From Actinernus sp. WN-2022 (Eukaryota; Cnidaria; Anthozoa; Actiniaria; Actinernidae): a DNA stretch of 64,000 bases. The stretch is from positions 248,001-312,000 of the forward strand of contig JAOWCC010000936.1 of the NCBI GenBank assembly GCA_030867875.1. The letters are read 5' to 3'. Under the pieces are notes generated by a model that saw only the letters and a program-made list of their open reading frames with translations, was not told the DNA's origin and searched no databases. This document shows, in pieces, positions 30,561 through 42,275 of the stretch (positions within the stretch are counted from its first letter, which is position 1; each line of letters begins with the position of its first letter). The translations under genes and the position numbers were made by a program.

Positions 30561-31059
30561 AACCGACATTTTGTAAGTAAACCTACCAGATTGCATTCTG
30601 TTAAAAGTAATGTCATCAAATATAGCAGTAAATGGCTCGATTCCTGTTGTTCTAGGCCAGCATCGGCATTTTCACTCGGTCGCTTCATGACATGTAGAAT
30701 TAATGAACACTATATAGAGTGCTGCCTTTTCAAATATTAGTGCTACACGATTGAGAATAAAACTGCATGCAGATCTAGATAGATGACATTTTTTCACATT
30801 TTGAACGACATATCCTTAATATTCACAAGGGATATAGCTATTAGCTAAAGAAAAGTTACATGTATGCTACAATATAATAGCACCTGTGCTTGGACAGTGA
30901 AGTTAGAAATAATATTATCAGTCTCCATGAATCCTACTGGGTTGGTAAATCCTGCTAAAAAGAATCGTTTTCTAAAATATAAAAAAAAACTCAAATTAAG
31001 TAAATAAAAAATAAATCAAATAAAGCAAATTAAGTTCAGGGACAGTGTTATGTGAAGTT

Positions 31060-31840
31060 TATTTATTTTAATTACTGGGAGCAGTTGTAATAGGGCTTTT
31101 GCAGAAAACAGTCATGTGCTGGTATGAACGAATGAATTGAACTTGTGATCTCCATGGGAACAATGTTGCCATGGATGCTGGATGGCAAGGTATCTTTAAA
31201 AATGCTGTTTTAGAAAGATTGACTGGAGATGGAAAATAACATTTACAAACAGGTTTGGCTATAACACTACCGATTTCGTACAAGTGCTTTTAGATATATG
31301 AATTAATGTTTGCCATCTAGTACAACCATGTGATTGCATTCCTGCAAAAAGTCCATTGCATTAGAATGTAAATGATCATGAGCATGAATAGTGAATCAAT
31401 AGACCTAGTCAGCTTGCCTGTTTGTTATCCTATTTCAGACCATCTGACTTTTCTCTTGGCACTGATGCTTTTTTGTTTTTCTATATCCCAAGAGGAAATG
31501 TACCAATTTCTATAATTGGAAAACAGCACTTAATCCTCTGGAGAACTATCACGTGGTCTGAAATGGGGCAACAAACATGCAAGCTGACTAGGTCTATTAT
31601 CTGGCTCCCCTAGTACAAACCATGACTTTAGTATGAATGTAGTCTTTGTAATCTTGCGTTTTGTTTTCTTTTTCAGTGTCATATTTTCATTTTTTTCATT
31701 TTCGCTACTACTGCTACTAACTGCTGACATCGCTTTCACTTCCACTATCGTTGTCTTCTTCTTTCGACTTTTTCTTCGCCATGTATTCGCCTATTCCTAG
31801 GTGGCCCGAGTTAAGGCCACTCAGGGCCTCTTGTTGCATT
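31060..31840 (+). repeat. Dispersed repeat family G, copy 2
   Basis: Matches 14560-14915 block by block (ACATTTACAAACAGGTTT, GTTTGCCATCTAGTACAA, GCATTCCTGCAAAAAGTCC, GGTGGCCCGAG, AGGGCCTCTTGTT). It is interrupted by the element at 31401. Confidence 0.65.
31401..31595. mobile_element. Miniature inverted-repeat element inside family G copy 2
   Basis: AGACCTAGTCAGCTTGCCTG at the left, inverse GCAAGCTGACTAGGTCT at the right. Flanked by AT on both sides; the empty sequence is visible in family G copy 1 (GTGAATCAATTATC). Confidence 0.75.
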
Positions 31841-32149
31841 TGAGCCATGGCAATTTTATTATCTTTAAAATAGATTCTTCATCAAGTAAATAGTTGAACT
31901 GTAAAATATTTCTCAATTTGAGTGTTGATCGAGTCTTGAGTTATAGATGTTTCTATTTCCGATATGCAAATTATGTGACAACGTGCTAGCAGAAATATAT
32001 ATTTTTCTAAACATCCATGTAATATTGGGCCTTATATCGGTGATTTTACCAAATAGTTTGCATAAATCAGAAAGTTTCATTCACAACTAGGAAAAGAAAT
32101 GACCTTTTAATTAATTTGTTGGCCTCACATGTTGTCACATAATTTGTTT
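31841..32149. other. Intronic DNA, no gene recognised
   Basis: About 300 bp of AT-rich sequence between family G and the satellite. Nothing identifiable. Confidence 0.5.
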
Positions 32150-33330
32150 TTCACTATTAAAAAACTAGTTCATGTTTTTATTGCTATTTTTTCCTAGTTA
32201 TTTGCTGTTCATTTATTTGCTATTTTTAACATCCATATAGTTAATTACTTTTTCCTATTTTCCCCCCTTATTTTTCCCTATCTTTATGCTTGTTTTTCGC
32301 ATCTTTTTTCATATTTTGTCTTGTTTTTCACTATTTAAAAACAGTTTTATTGCTATTTCCCCTATTTATTTGCTATTTTTATCGACCATAAGAAATTTTT
32401 TGTTACATTTTCCCCTTATTTTTCCTACTTTTTCTCTATCTTTATGCTATTTTTTGTTTCTTCTTTCCTATTTTTCTTGTGTTTTTCACTATTTTAAAAC
32501 TAGTTTTCACAATTGTATTGCTATCTTTTTCCTATTTTTTTCTGTATTTTTGTGTAATTTTTGTGTATGTTTTAGCTATTTAAAAGCTATTTTATTGTAT
32601 GCTTTTAATTCAGTATAAAAACTACTTTTAAAATAGTGAAAAACAATCGAAAACATAGGAAAAAGGATACGAAAAAATAGCATAAAGATAGGAAAAAAGA
32701 GAAAAATCAAAGGGAAAAGATAGGAAAAACTAAGGGAACAAATTGCAAGGAAAAACAGGTTTAAAATAAAAAAAAAATGCTAAATAATTGCTTTAAAAAT
32801 AGTAAAAAATTGCCTTAAAAACAGTCAAAACATAGTGCCTATTTTCATTAATTCGGTATAAAAACTACTTTTAAAATAGTGAAAAACAATCGAAAAGGTA
32901 GGAAAAAGGATACGAAAAAATAGCATAAAGATAGGAAAAAAGATAAAAATCAGAGGGAAAAGATAGGAAAAACTAAGGGAAAAATTGCAAGGAAAATAGG
33001 TCTAAAATATATAAAAAAATGCTAAAAAATTGCTTTAAAAATAGTAAAAAATTGCCTTAAAAATAGTCAAAACATAGTGCCTATTTTCATTAATTCGGTA
33101 TAAAAACTACTTTTAAAATAGTGAAAAACAATCGAAAAGGTAGGAAAAAGGATACGAAAAAATAGCATAAAGATAGGAAAAAAGAGAAAAATCAGAGGGA
33201 AAAGATAGGAAAAACTAAGGGAAAAATTGCAAGGAAAATAGGTCTAAAATATATAAAAAAATGCTAAAAAATAGCCTTAAAAAAATAGCCTTAAAAAAAT
33301 AGCAAAACAATAGTGCCTATTTTCACAAGG
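32150..33330. repeat. Inverted purine/pyrimidine satellite, ~242-bp unit
   Basis: From ~32611 the plus strand is purine-rich and consists of about 2.9 tandem units with starts near 32611, 32854 and 33096 (TATAAAAACTACTTTTAAAA, then GGAAAAAGGATACGAAAAAA, AGCATAAAGATAGG). From 32150 to 32600 the plus strand is pyrimidine-rich with the same motifs inverted and more diverged (CCTATCTTTATGCT, TTTTTCACTATTT). Units 2 and 3 are almost identical. Non-coding. Confidence 0.85.
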
Positions 33331-33800
33331 GTAAGCTCTTCTCTCACCGCTCTCCGTGTATTTTCAAGCTTTGATCCTGTGATGGTTATAATCCACAAAA
33401 CTAGTTCGTAGTTGTCCTTTGAAGTGAACTCTTAAAAGCGGTTCCTTTCGATAAATTTTCATTCGCCGTGGCAGAATTTAAGTTTTGCCCATTTCCACAC
33501 TCATTTTTGCTGCATTTCTTCTCTTTGTAACACGGTACGAGGTCTCAAAAGTGAAGACTGCTGCTTCAACCTGAATTCTAGTGTGCATTTGGACTGTTTT
33601 TTCGGTATTTCTATGCTTTTAGAAAATCCATTCTTGTAGTCCCTGCATGTCTCGTGTTGAGTTGGTTTGTGCAATGAACCGATTATGTAAATGTTTGTCA
33701 AAAAACTATCCTGTCACGCGCGCTTGTAAAACATATAAAAGGGTCGAAAGTCAGATGATTTTTGTCTAGTTTTAATTTCTCTGATATTCACTGATGAAAT
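33331..33800. other. Intronic DNA, no gene recognised
   Basis: Nothing identifiable between the satellite and the hairpin at 33818. Confidence 0.45.
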
Positions 33801-33817
33801 TATACTAAAACGATTAT

Positions 33818-33904
33818 CCACTTCAGTCTCAGTAACTATTGGTGAATATTTACCTCGACTTCGTCTCGTTAAATATTCACCAATAGTCACTGAGACTGAA
33901 GTGA
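33818..33904. repeat. Hairpin CACTTCAGTCTCAGT
   Basis: CCACTTCAGTCTCAGTAACT…GGTGAATATTTA faces its inverse over a short loop (33818-33853 and 33869-33904). A core of a foldback element. Confidence 0.8.
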
Positions 33905-34382
33905 ATAATTGTTAAATAATAACTGAAATTACTAATATCAGGTAGGTGTTGATCATATGTAGGTTATTAAGGGAAGGAATCTTATTGATAGAACTGGGGT
34001 AGATTAGCTAATCTTGATTCTGAGATTGATTTAGAACAAAGGCAAGATGTATTCCAGTTAAAGGATAACTTATTTTAGTATAAACTAACTAGTGGACTAT
34101 AACGAATCTTGCAATCTGATAGCCCATGGTAAACGGAAAAACCGCACGCATTTTTACGAAACAATTCCTTTTTTTTTCAACTTCAATATGTTTCTTTCTA
34201 TTATTTTCTACTGTCCGACTAATTAGTTTATACTAAAACAATTAGACCTCTCGCCCTCATGGGCTACGAGTCGGAAGCCCATTCGGCTGCGCCTCATGGC
34301 TTATTAACTCTCGTAGCCCATTCGGGCTGCGGGTCAAATTGTTAATTAGTTCTACATCAGTAATATGATGAAATGGAAGATT

Positions 34383-34561
34383 TTCTATCTACAATTTCGA
34401 CATATGCTTCACTTGTCACGCACAAAGGTTTCAATGTGGCTCCGAGGTAAATCAAATTTATCATTATCTTCTTTCGCCTATCACTGAGCATTATTTCCCA
34501 GAGCCTCATATTGAAACCTTTATGCGTGACAAGTGAAGCATATATCGAAAGTGGGCTATAG
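34383..34561. mobile_element. Miniature element family H, copy 1
   Basis: Arms ACATATGCTTCACTTGTCAC, GCACAAAGGTTTCAAT and inverse, with outer CTATAGCCCACTTTCGAT at the right end. Related ends at 44094, 54574 and, more distantly, 63685-63843. Confidence 0.7.
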
Positions 34562-35257
34562 ATGGGTTGCACTCAATTCCTTCTTTCTCTCAATTTGCTA
34601 ATTTAGTGCTGAAAATGGCAAGGCTTTCGAGCCTGTTGTGAGGAAATTAATATTCAAAAACCAAAAACCAAACTGCCTTCTGGTTTTCGAGCCTACATTC
34701 GTTTATTTGTAATTACTGGTTACGCGTGACATTACATAGAGGTAAAAACAAATAACTGCATCATTCAATTTGTCATTCAATTTGCTTCCTCCCGGCTATT
34801 TATTACGGTTAGACTTCACTGTTATGTAGGTCGTATCCTATTGGAATTCACTGATAAAGAATCCCATTGTTTTAGGGTTAGGGTTTGTATTGTTGTAGGG
34901 GTAGGCTATTGTTTGGGTAACCAACAACATTTCAGGTTGCAAACGGTGAAGTCTGCCCCATTTATTAAATTGTACCATAACGATAATGTTATACTAAATT
35001 TGGGACCATTTTCATCTTCACCGACCAACAACAACATGTGAAAGAAATCAACTGGGAAACCCTGTTATGCGTAATACGACAGTACCTAGGGCAATTAAAT
35101 GGCAGCTTGGACAACTTTAGTCTGAACTAATGTTTTTCGTCAACAAAAAACTAAATGTATTAGATTATAATTACTTTGCATAGGGCTACTAGTGTTTGGT
35201 AAATCTTAAAGTTCTATACATCATGATTAATGAAACACTTTTTTGACATTTACTTAC

Positions 35258-35563
35258 GCGTTGCTGTAATGTTCAATGATGGATGACTGTACGGTCCTGG
35301 TCCAGCTTTCGTGTAGCCTCTAACTCTTATAATGCACGTAGTGTAAGGAGGAAGTTCTTGTGATATGACATACGAAGTTGTTGTTGTATTACTAAGTTGT
35401 ACTAAGTTGTGTTTAGTCCCTCCTTTCTTTACAATTAACCACTGAACTTCATATCTCCTAACGACACCATTACTTCTATTTCTTGGGATTGGCAGCCAGG
35501 ATACATTGAAGCTCGTTGCCGTTATCCTGTCAAATTCTACGTTTGACGGAGCTTCGCTTGGTG
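35258..35563 (-). CDS. FN3 domain, single complete exon (host gene)
   Basis: 306 nt between acceptor ATCTTAG and donor GTAAGT; phase 1 at both ends. 102 codons encode a whole FN3: A-P-S-E-A-P start, T-S-F-N-V-S-W with the core Trp, V-V-R-R-Y-E-V-Q-W, L-P-P-Y-T-T tyrosine corner, and G-P-G-P-Y-S-H-P-S then L-N-I-T-A-T. Located between 36627-36923 and the 2.3 kb exon pair, with the 33-kb intron downstream. Extracellular in all likelihood. The unbroken frame and consensus splice sites argue that the gene is functional here. Confidence 0.9.
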
Positions 35564-35836
35564 CTAAGATAAAATACAACAAAATGTAAATGTTATGCAG
35601 ATGCAACAAATTATCCCTATGTTGTACAAAATACTTGCAAGCAAATATTGAAAGTATGAAAGGAAGTATGAAAAATAGAATGCGTGGGCGCCGAAAGACT
35701 AAAACGTAAATTTGACATGGTATATCGAATATATATATACATGAATTCTTATTCACGATTCTTATTTATAGACTACTTTTTCTTTTTGATTTAAGAAATA
35801 ATCAAGGTAGGGTTGCCAAATACTTGTGCCTTGTGG

Positions 35837-36568
35837 CGGGTTTTCCCCCACCTTTGCTGAAGAAATTGTTCATTTACGTACATTACTATCGTTGAAATGA
35901 GGTTTAAATAAAATCGTCACAATAGTGGCCAAATTTACTCCAAATTGAGACTGGCTATCATTCTCTTATTACCTTCTTCAGCAAACCAGTGCGACGCCAT
36001 ACAGAGCTCTCGATCTTTTCATTATGAACAAATGACTCGATATAAAAACAAACATTATGTCAAAGCATAATGTGATTTTATGTCGAGGCAATTCGCAATA
36101 TTGTACGTGGTAATTGATAGTCCGCAGGACTAGGTATTATCTTACGGCCTTTGTCATTTCTAACCAGTTAGAATTTGGAGGCGTTCCCATAGATGGGATA
36201 TAGGAATATGTTCTTCCAACCACGCCGCCCTTCCAACTCTTGACAGCTTTGTGTACAGTTCCTTTAAGAGACCCTGAGGCGAGAATTTTCCCACCGCCTC
36301 TCCATGCACCAGCCTGCGGACTGTCTTAATACATTCATGTCTCGTTCTGATAGTGTGGGCGGGTTTTCCCCACCTTTGCTGAATAAATTGTTCATTTACG
36401 TAGATTACTATCGTTGGGGTGAGGTTTAAATAAAATCGTCACAATAGTGGCCAAAGTTACTCCAAACTGAGACTGGCTATCATTCTCTTATCACCCTTCT
36501 TCAGCAAATCAGTGCGACGACACACAGAGCTCTCGATCTTTTCATTATGAGCAAATGACTCGATATAA
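35837..36568. repeat. Two ~212-bp direct repeats
   Basis: 35837-36049 and 36358-36568 are about 95% alike (GGCGGGTTTTCC, CACCTTTGCTGAA, GTCACAATAGTGGCCAAA, CTCTCGATCTTTTCATTATG). They lie in the intron between two FN3 exons. Probably two copies of one small element or a local duplication; no coding content. Confidence 0.85.
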
Positions 36569-36626
36569 AAATCCTTTTTAATTGAGCATGAGTCACTTAT
36601 TTAAATCGCTAACTAAAATGACTTAC

Positions 36627-36923
36627 GATAAGCAGGGATGTTGATACTTTCTCCAGTACCGTATGGTCCCTCTTTTATTGTTGATGCGCTGATGTTGTAA
36701 CAGAACCTGGTCTCTCCAAGTACATCAAGGGTGATGGTCTGTTTAATTATTTCTATGTTACGTTTGGTCATGTGGTTATTTCTTTCATGGTATACAACTG
36801 TGTACTTCCTAATCACTCCATTCTGGTGCTGAGGCTTTCTCCATGTCAAACGAACACGAGGACCAAGTGTAGGGTTGGCAACTGGTATCAGTACACTTGT
36901 TATATTCCTAGGGGCACTTGGAG
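36627..36923 (-). CDS. FN3 domain, single complete exon (host gene)
   Basis: 297 nt, acceptor ATATTAG, donor GTAAGT, phase 1-1, 99 codons. A-P-S-A-P-R-N-I start, R-V-R-L-T-W-R-K-P core Trp, I-R-K-Y-T-V-V-Y-H, R-F-C-Y-N-I-S-A-S in place of the usual Y-x-x-x-V, and E-G-P-Y-G-T-G-E-S end. A cysteine replaces the residue before the conserved Tyr. Adjacent FN3 at 35258-35563 is spliced in the same phase. Confidence 0.88.
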
Positions 36924-37174
36924 CTAATATTAAGTAGAAAAATATATATCACGACAGAATGTTGAGGGTTTTACAGCAAACATGCCATCACAAATACTCC
37001 AGGCAGTATTTTAGTACTGTTTACGAACTCTGTGTGTAGCCCTTACTATGAAGTTTAACATTTGAGTTTGATTTGAATTTCGCGCGATAAGCAATCATTA
37101 GGGAGCACTCAAGCGAAGTATCACGCAGAAGTTCACACGACAAAGGGTGAGTGCTAACTGAAGGTGTCAGTGTC

Positions 37175-37338
37175 CAGGGGTGGATCCAGGGTAGTTTATG
37201 TGATTTCCGTAAACTACTCAACTTTTTTCAAACCTCTAATTATTAAAGAAAAGTCAAACAAAAATGAGTTATCTCGTCGATTCCTAACCGATTCCTGTCA
37301 GAGTAAACTACTCAGTCCAAACCCTGGATCCACCCCTG
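37175..37338. mobile_element. hAT-like miniature element
   Basis: Termini CAGGGGTGGATCCAGGGT and the exact inverse. CAGGGGTGGATCCAG ends are familiar from hAT-type miniature elements in animals. The GTGTC repeats at 37170-37174 and 37339-37343 are shorter than the usual 8-bp hAT duplication. Inner arms include GTAAACTACTC inverted. Confidence 0.75.
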
Positions 37339-38354
37339 GTGTCCTGGCCACGGCTCTTTTATACCGGAATGAAGATGAAAGATTAGTTTTCACTAATTGT
37401 TGATAATTGAAAAACGACGAACAACAATAATACAATGGAATGCAATACAGGGCAATAGACCAGTTTACCATTCATGTGCAGTTATTAAAGCATTTTGTTT
37501 CAACTGGCGGGCCACCACTGCGCATGAACGGTAAACAAGTCTATATACATTCTCGACCCAAGACCCTTCTCTTATTTCTTTCTGCGCGTGCTCGACGAAA
37601 TCGTAAGGTTCTGGGAAACTCCAGATATGCAAATGAGTTTGTATCCAAAATCGGGCTACAGTGTCCTCACAGCGCATGCTCAAAACTTCAGAAATAAAAT
37701 GGCGGACAACTCGATATTTGAACTGGCGACTTAGTTTGTTTATATTATAAAGGCAGAGAAAGACTGTTATTTTTCTTGAAACCACAGCAGAAAATGATTA
37801 TAGAAGCCATTGTTTGTCCAAGAAAGGATGTTTTCGGCGTGCTGCCCATGTAGGATTCGGCTGGGGTATGGGTTTACTACGGCTGGATAAAAATACCAAA
37901 CATTGAAACAAACTGTTCTATGCTACAAGGTATTGTTGTTGATGAGGCGCATGTATGACTGGTAAATACTGGTGACCGGGTAGTCAGTAGTGAATGCTTG
38001 TTTAAATTGGCTATTACAGTAAACATTTTCGTCCAGATGTAAATACAATATAAGCCTACTAAAATGATATGTACACGATTGCAATGTACTTTTGGTTGAT
38101 AATTCCACCCCTTGTCATCGTGGTTAGTTAACTTGATTTTTTTTAAAGTTTGTGTTTATGAAAACTGAAATAGGTCTCTGTTTAGTCTGCTCAAATAATA
38201 ACACAGCCTGATTTTTCACCCTAAAACTTGTTAACTCACATGATTACTGTTTTATGTGTTAATAAAGTGAATTCCATAGTGGTGGTCATTATACTTTTAA
38301 TCCATAATTTGTCTATGTCAATAAAACATGGTAGTAAAATATGACTCACTTAGT

Positions 38355-38705
38355 TTATAACCTTTGGAAAGCTGATCGATGCTCTGACACACCTATTTGC
38401 ATCAACTGAGGACAAAATTCCTCCCTGTAAGCATCCCTAACCATGTTTTTCACCTGTTCCCACAGCATTTTCCATCTTTCTAAGCTAGGCTCACAAATGG
38501 ATGCAAAGTGGGTTTTCCCAGCCCTGTGAAATCCCATCCCAATCCTCCAGACAACTGTTTTAACCCCCAACTCCTCCGCACAGAAATGGACATGAAAAAG
38601 CTTTCCTCTCCAGGAAGCCAGAATGAGATAAACACTAATCAAGCATACTGGAACATCATTTGTGATTTCTATTTTTACCACTTTAATGACAGTTGTCTGC
38701 TCTAA
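38355..38705 (-). CDS. Unrecognised open frame
   Basis: About 117 codons on minus with balanced composition, unlike neighbouring random frames: W-R-G-K-L-F-H-V-H-F-C, G-V-K-T-V-V-W-R-I-G-M-G-F, and E-R-W-K-M-L-W-E-Q-V-K. It runs into the miniature element at 38708 on its N-terminal side, so the true start is lost or the frame is an exon. I do not recognise the family. Its position inside the inverted repeats at 37537/41137 suggests a TE-encoded protein. Confidence 0.35.
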   Translation of the reverse strand, partial: LEQTTVIKVVKIEITNDVPVCLISVYLILASWRGKLFHVHFCAEELGVKTVVWRIGMGFHRAGKTHFASICEPSLERWKMLWEQVKNMVRDAYREEFCPQLMQIGVSEHRSAFQRL

Positions 38706-38707
38706 GT

Positions 38708-39215
38708 GAGTGTTCATTATTTATGGCTTGGGGGGGGGGGGGGGGGGGCAAGTTTTAAGTGCTTTTTTAGGGGGGTCATCAAAGATTTTACCTACTCCTT
38801 TTTCATTTATTTATTTGAGACAACGGAACAATGCAATATGCACTAGAACGCAATATAATGCACAAATTAATGGTACAATTTCAAGTACCCATCCGGGAAG
38901 GATGGTGAGGTAGAAATTTTCAGAAGAATACATGTATATATGTGTTTTCTACTAAAAAAAGGTAATGTATCATGGGAAATACCATAAATCTAGAACCATT
39001 AATAGTAAATTTAATATATTACATGTATATGCAATTTGCATTCTTTCTTGCACATCCATCTTTTTTGTTTGGGGGGGGGGTTAGGCAATAAAGTTTTGAG
39101 CAATTTTATAGGGGGGTCATCGAAGTCTTAATTCATTCATAGGGGGGTGATAAAAGTTTTAACAAGAGAAGCAGATGAAATGCCGACCCCCCCAAGCCAT
39201 AAATAATGAACACTC
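38708..39215. mobile_element. Miniature element with G-rich subterminal repeats
   Basis: GAGTGTTCATTATTTATGGC-TTGGGGGG at the left and the exact inverse at the right. Inside, TAGGGGGGTCATC-AAAG recurs in direct orientation at 38769, 39109 and 39140. A 17-bp G run lies at 38732. The left flank CTAAGT and right flank CTACGT may be a near-duplication. Confidence 0.8.
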
Positions 39216-39955
39216 CCTACGTCTCAATCAGATGAATGAGGAACATGACCCTTCCAGACAGAATTGAAAAGAGTGAAGCCAACATGAAACAAAAAAAATA
39301 AATTACAAGACTACATAACTGGAATCATAAGCCGGCAGATAGATATATTGCTTTAGCCATGCATGAGAAACCCATGCATGAGAAACCCATGCTCTTTATT
39401 AAAATGGGAGATGAATTTTACATCTTTTTAAAATCTGTAAAAAGTATAATTCACAAAAAAGGCTTTTGTACAAAACAAAGCATGAAGCTAATATAGAATA
39501 CCATGTTTAACCACCCTCCTCCTGAATGCATGTTTACTCCCCCAGTTATTATATACCCATCTGGATAATCCCTCCAATTAAATAAATGTATTTGTCAATA
39601 TCAATTTATTTTGTGCAATTTAGACTACTGAATTAGTATTCTGTAGATGAATATACAACAGAGTCCTGATGGTTTTGATTTAGTTAACTTCAAAATATTT
39701 GTTAATTTGTTAATTATCAAACTTCTGGAACATGGCAAAAAAAAAGTGAATGTTGCCTGTTTTCCATCTTTGTTGTTTCCTACCATATTTATAGAGTTGC
39801 ATAACGACAGTCCCTTTCAATATGATGGGAACCTGGAAACTTCTGTGGATGATATACATATACTTTGAGAATGACATGCAGTGTAAGCTTTTTTAGTATA
39901 CTGTACATGTATTGAAAATAGGGTGTTATGTTATTCTATTTGTCTAAATACAGAT
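39216..39955. other. Intronic DNA, no gene recognised
   Basis: A ~14-bp direct doublet CATGCATGAGAAACC occurs at 39358 and 39372. Otherwise nothing identifiable. Confidence 0.45.
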
Positions 39956-39959
39956 GGTT

Positions 39960-40285
39960 TTCATACAGCTAATAATTGGCCTTTTGCAGGAAATAGTCAC
40001 TTGCTGATACTGTATATACATTGTATATGTATATCCCTTTGATAACTGGCCTACTTCAAAAATTCAGTTTTAGAAAGATCAACAAATGATTGATTGGAGG
40101 TGGGACTTATTTACAAGCAGGTTTTCCCAATAACACGTAACTGATGTCATACATTGTGCCTTTAAAGAATTCAAATATTTTTTGCCCTCCAGTACAACCA
40201 CATGATTTTATCCTGCAAAAGGCCCACTAGATTAATATTTTTTAATAAGACAATTTGATTCACTGCTGTAGGGCAGCCTCTCAGG
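39960..40285 (+). repeat. Dispersed repeat family G, copy 3 (diverged)
   Basis: Shares TTTTGCAG-AAATAGTCA, CAAGCAGGTTTT, CCTTTAAA, CTCCAGTACAACCACATGAT and TCCTGCAAAAGGCCCA with copies 1 and 2, in the same order. Confidence 0.55.
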
Positions 40286-40289
40286 ATTA

Positions 40290-41720
40290 GCTTTTCCCAC
40301 AAGGATTATTTTAGATTAGAACTCTATATAAAACAGAGGTCAGAAAAAAAATCGAAATCTTCCAGTACCAAAAGCATACATGTGTAAAGCTTTTAATTAA
40401 TACATCAATTTTTACTTTTCAAAGATATATATTTTTTGTGAAGCCTTGCTAAAACTGCATAAAATGATAACCGCATAATACAAATGTTTTCTTAAGTGTC
40501 ATGCACCATGCACCAGTCATTTGAATCCCCTGCTCCTACTTTCTGTGGCCATGAGTGTTTGTTTTCCTTATATTCATATTCTTGAATCTTTCCCACAATT
40601 TCGGCTCTGTCTAGGTATATCAACGTCCTCAAATTCAAAATAATGAACTACAGCAAAACAATACCGTCAGAAATACAAAGAACCCTAACCCCAGAATACA
40701 ATAGTTCACGTTGATATACAACTAGAAAGGCCACGTCTTGGATTACGTCTCCATAAAAAAAACTAGTTAACATGTTTTCCATAACTCCTGGAAGCTCAAG
40801 ATCAATAGATATATCGAGGGAAAAGCTGTCCATTCCCAGCATATTACTTCAAAAATATCCAAGTACGAAGACTGACAGCGACAACTGAACAAGGGATCAC
40901 ACTCTACTTTGTTATTCTAAGCTCAAAATACAAGTTCAATCTCATTTAATGTAAGAGAAAGGAATACTTACTACATAGTTGTTGATTTTCAATGCTTAAT
41001 ATTGATTACTTGACGAAATATCAGACATAGACACGTGACTCATGTTCGAACTTCCTTTCAAGTTCAAATGCAAATTACGCGCGCACGTGATCTGTATTGT
41101 GTTATTAAACACCAACCAGAGCACTCTAAATTTTGTAGTTTCCCAGAGCCTTACGATTTCGTCGAGCATGCGCAGTAAGAAATAAGAGAAGGGTCTGGGG
41201 TCGAGAATGGTCTATATAGTACAATGCAATCAATCCCAAGAGATTCAGATAACAAAGACAAAGCCATGTTGGTTGACTCAAACAAAGAAATCTTTTGGTT
41301 TCATGGTTGATCGAACGAGAAAAACTTTGTTAACGTCAACCAAGATGGCGACGATGACGTCACCTGAAAACGAGCAATAAATATCATATTTCAATCAATC
41401 AGAGTTCAGCTGTGCTATTAAATACAGAGCGATATTTCATGGGTTTTCTACGAAATGCAGAGGGGTATTTCATGGATAGATTAGACCATGAAAGTAGGAA
41501 ATTTCGCGCCATTTCTTTATCAGCCAATAAGTAATTTAGGAATTGTTAATATAAAATTAATCTGCAGACGCGTCCGGCTCTCGCGACTTTATTTTTTATT
41601 TTTAGAAATTTTGCAGTCTATATCTTCCTGCAAATTTTTTATTTATACGATAATATGGTTATTGGTTTTCTAATGTAATGCTGGCGAAAATTTCACTCGA
41701 AATTCATATTATTTTGTTAC
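40290..41720. other. Intronic DNA with one ATG/CCAAT-rich repeat block
   Basis: 41215-41360 (GTCTATATAGTACAATGCAA, AGATTCAGATAACAAAG, CCAAGATGGCGACGATGACG) resembles 62630-62770, so a dispersed element is present. No gene recognised. Confidence 0.45.
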
Positions 41721-42045
41721 ACAACTCGCCTAGAGGCTCGTTGTATACAAAATAATACAAATTTCTCGTGAAATATTCGTCCGTATTTCATAGAAAACCA
41801 TGAAATAACCAGTAATTATTTTCTTTCAAGAATAAATATGCAGTCCAATGTTTACTTCTTTTCATATTCTTAACTACGATAGTTTTTAGATCACAAATTA
41901 GCTACATGTAGTTACATATGTCTTGCAAGAAAATATGATAGGACAAATAATAACGCTGTCCACATCCGCTTTCAGAGTGTAGGGAAAATCAGATAATTTG
42001 TTTTGTTTCCTTTTCCATAACTGAGATATTGTAGCTCATAGTTAC

Positions 42046-42275
42046 CATCCTCTTGAGTTCTGATACTCCTTTCAGCACCCTGTGCACCAACAAGCCATCT
42101 ATTTCTAGCTGTAATCGTTACATAATACGTGGTATATTTCTTCAGAGATGTCAACAGATATGAAGTTTCTTTGGCTCCATACACGTCGGCCGTCTTTGAA
42201 GAGCCTTCTTTAGGTCTATACACAATCTTGTATCCAATGAATATAAGGTGTACTTCCTAATTCGCTCGTGTTTAA
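42046..42275 (-). pseudogene. FN3 second-half exon, frameshifted copy
   Basis: Homologous to 51581-51806 but 4 bp longer: between CCAAT and AGGTG on plus it has GAATATA where the sister has ATC. Reading from the acceptor, the frame reaches a stop soon after the insertion. The rest of the exon (Y-R-P-K-E-G-S-S-K, Y-T-T-Y-Y-V-T-I-T-A-R, R-T-Q-E-D-G) is intact in the other frame. Either this exon is skipped together with its 46 kb partner, or this domain is dead. Because the two-exon unit is phase 1 at both ends, skipping both would keep the rest of the protein in frame. Confidence 0.8.

Larger units (their letters stand above)
37537..41218. mobile_element. Possible 3.6-kb element bounded by ~80-bp inverted repeats
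   Basis: 37548-37620 (CATTCTCGACCC, AGACCCTTCTCTTATTTCTT, GCTCGACGAAATCGTAAGG, CTGGGAAACT) is inverted at 41137-41209 with few mismatches. Beyond these blocks both sides continue with CTATATA. The interior holds a minus-strand frame (38355-38705) of unknown nature. No target duplication could be fixed, so it may also be two independent copies in opposite orientation. Confidence 0.45.
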
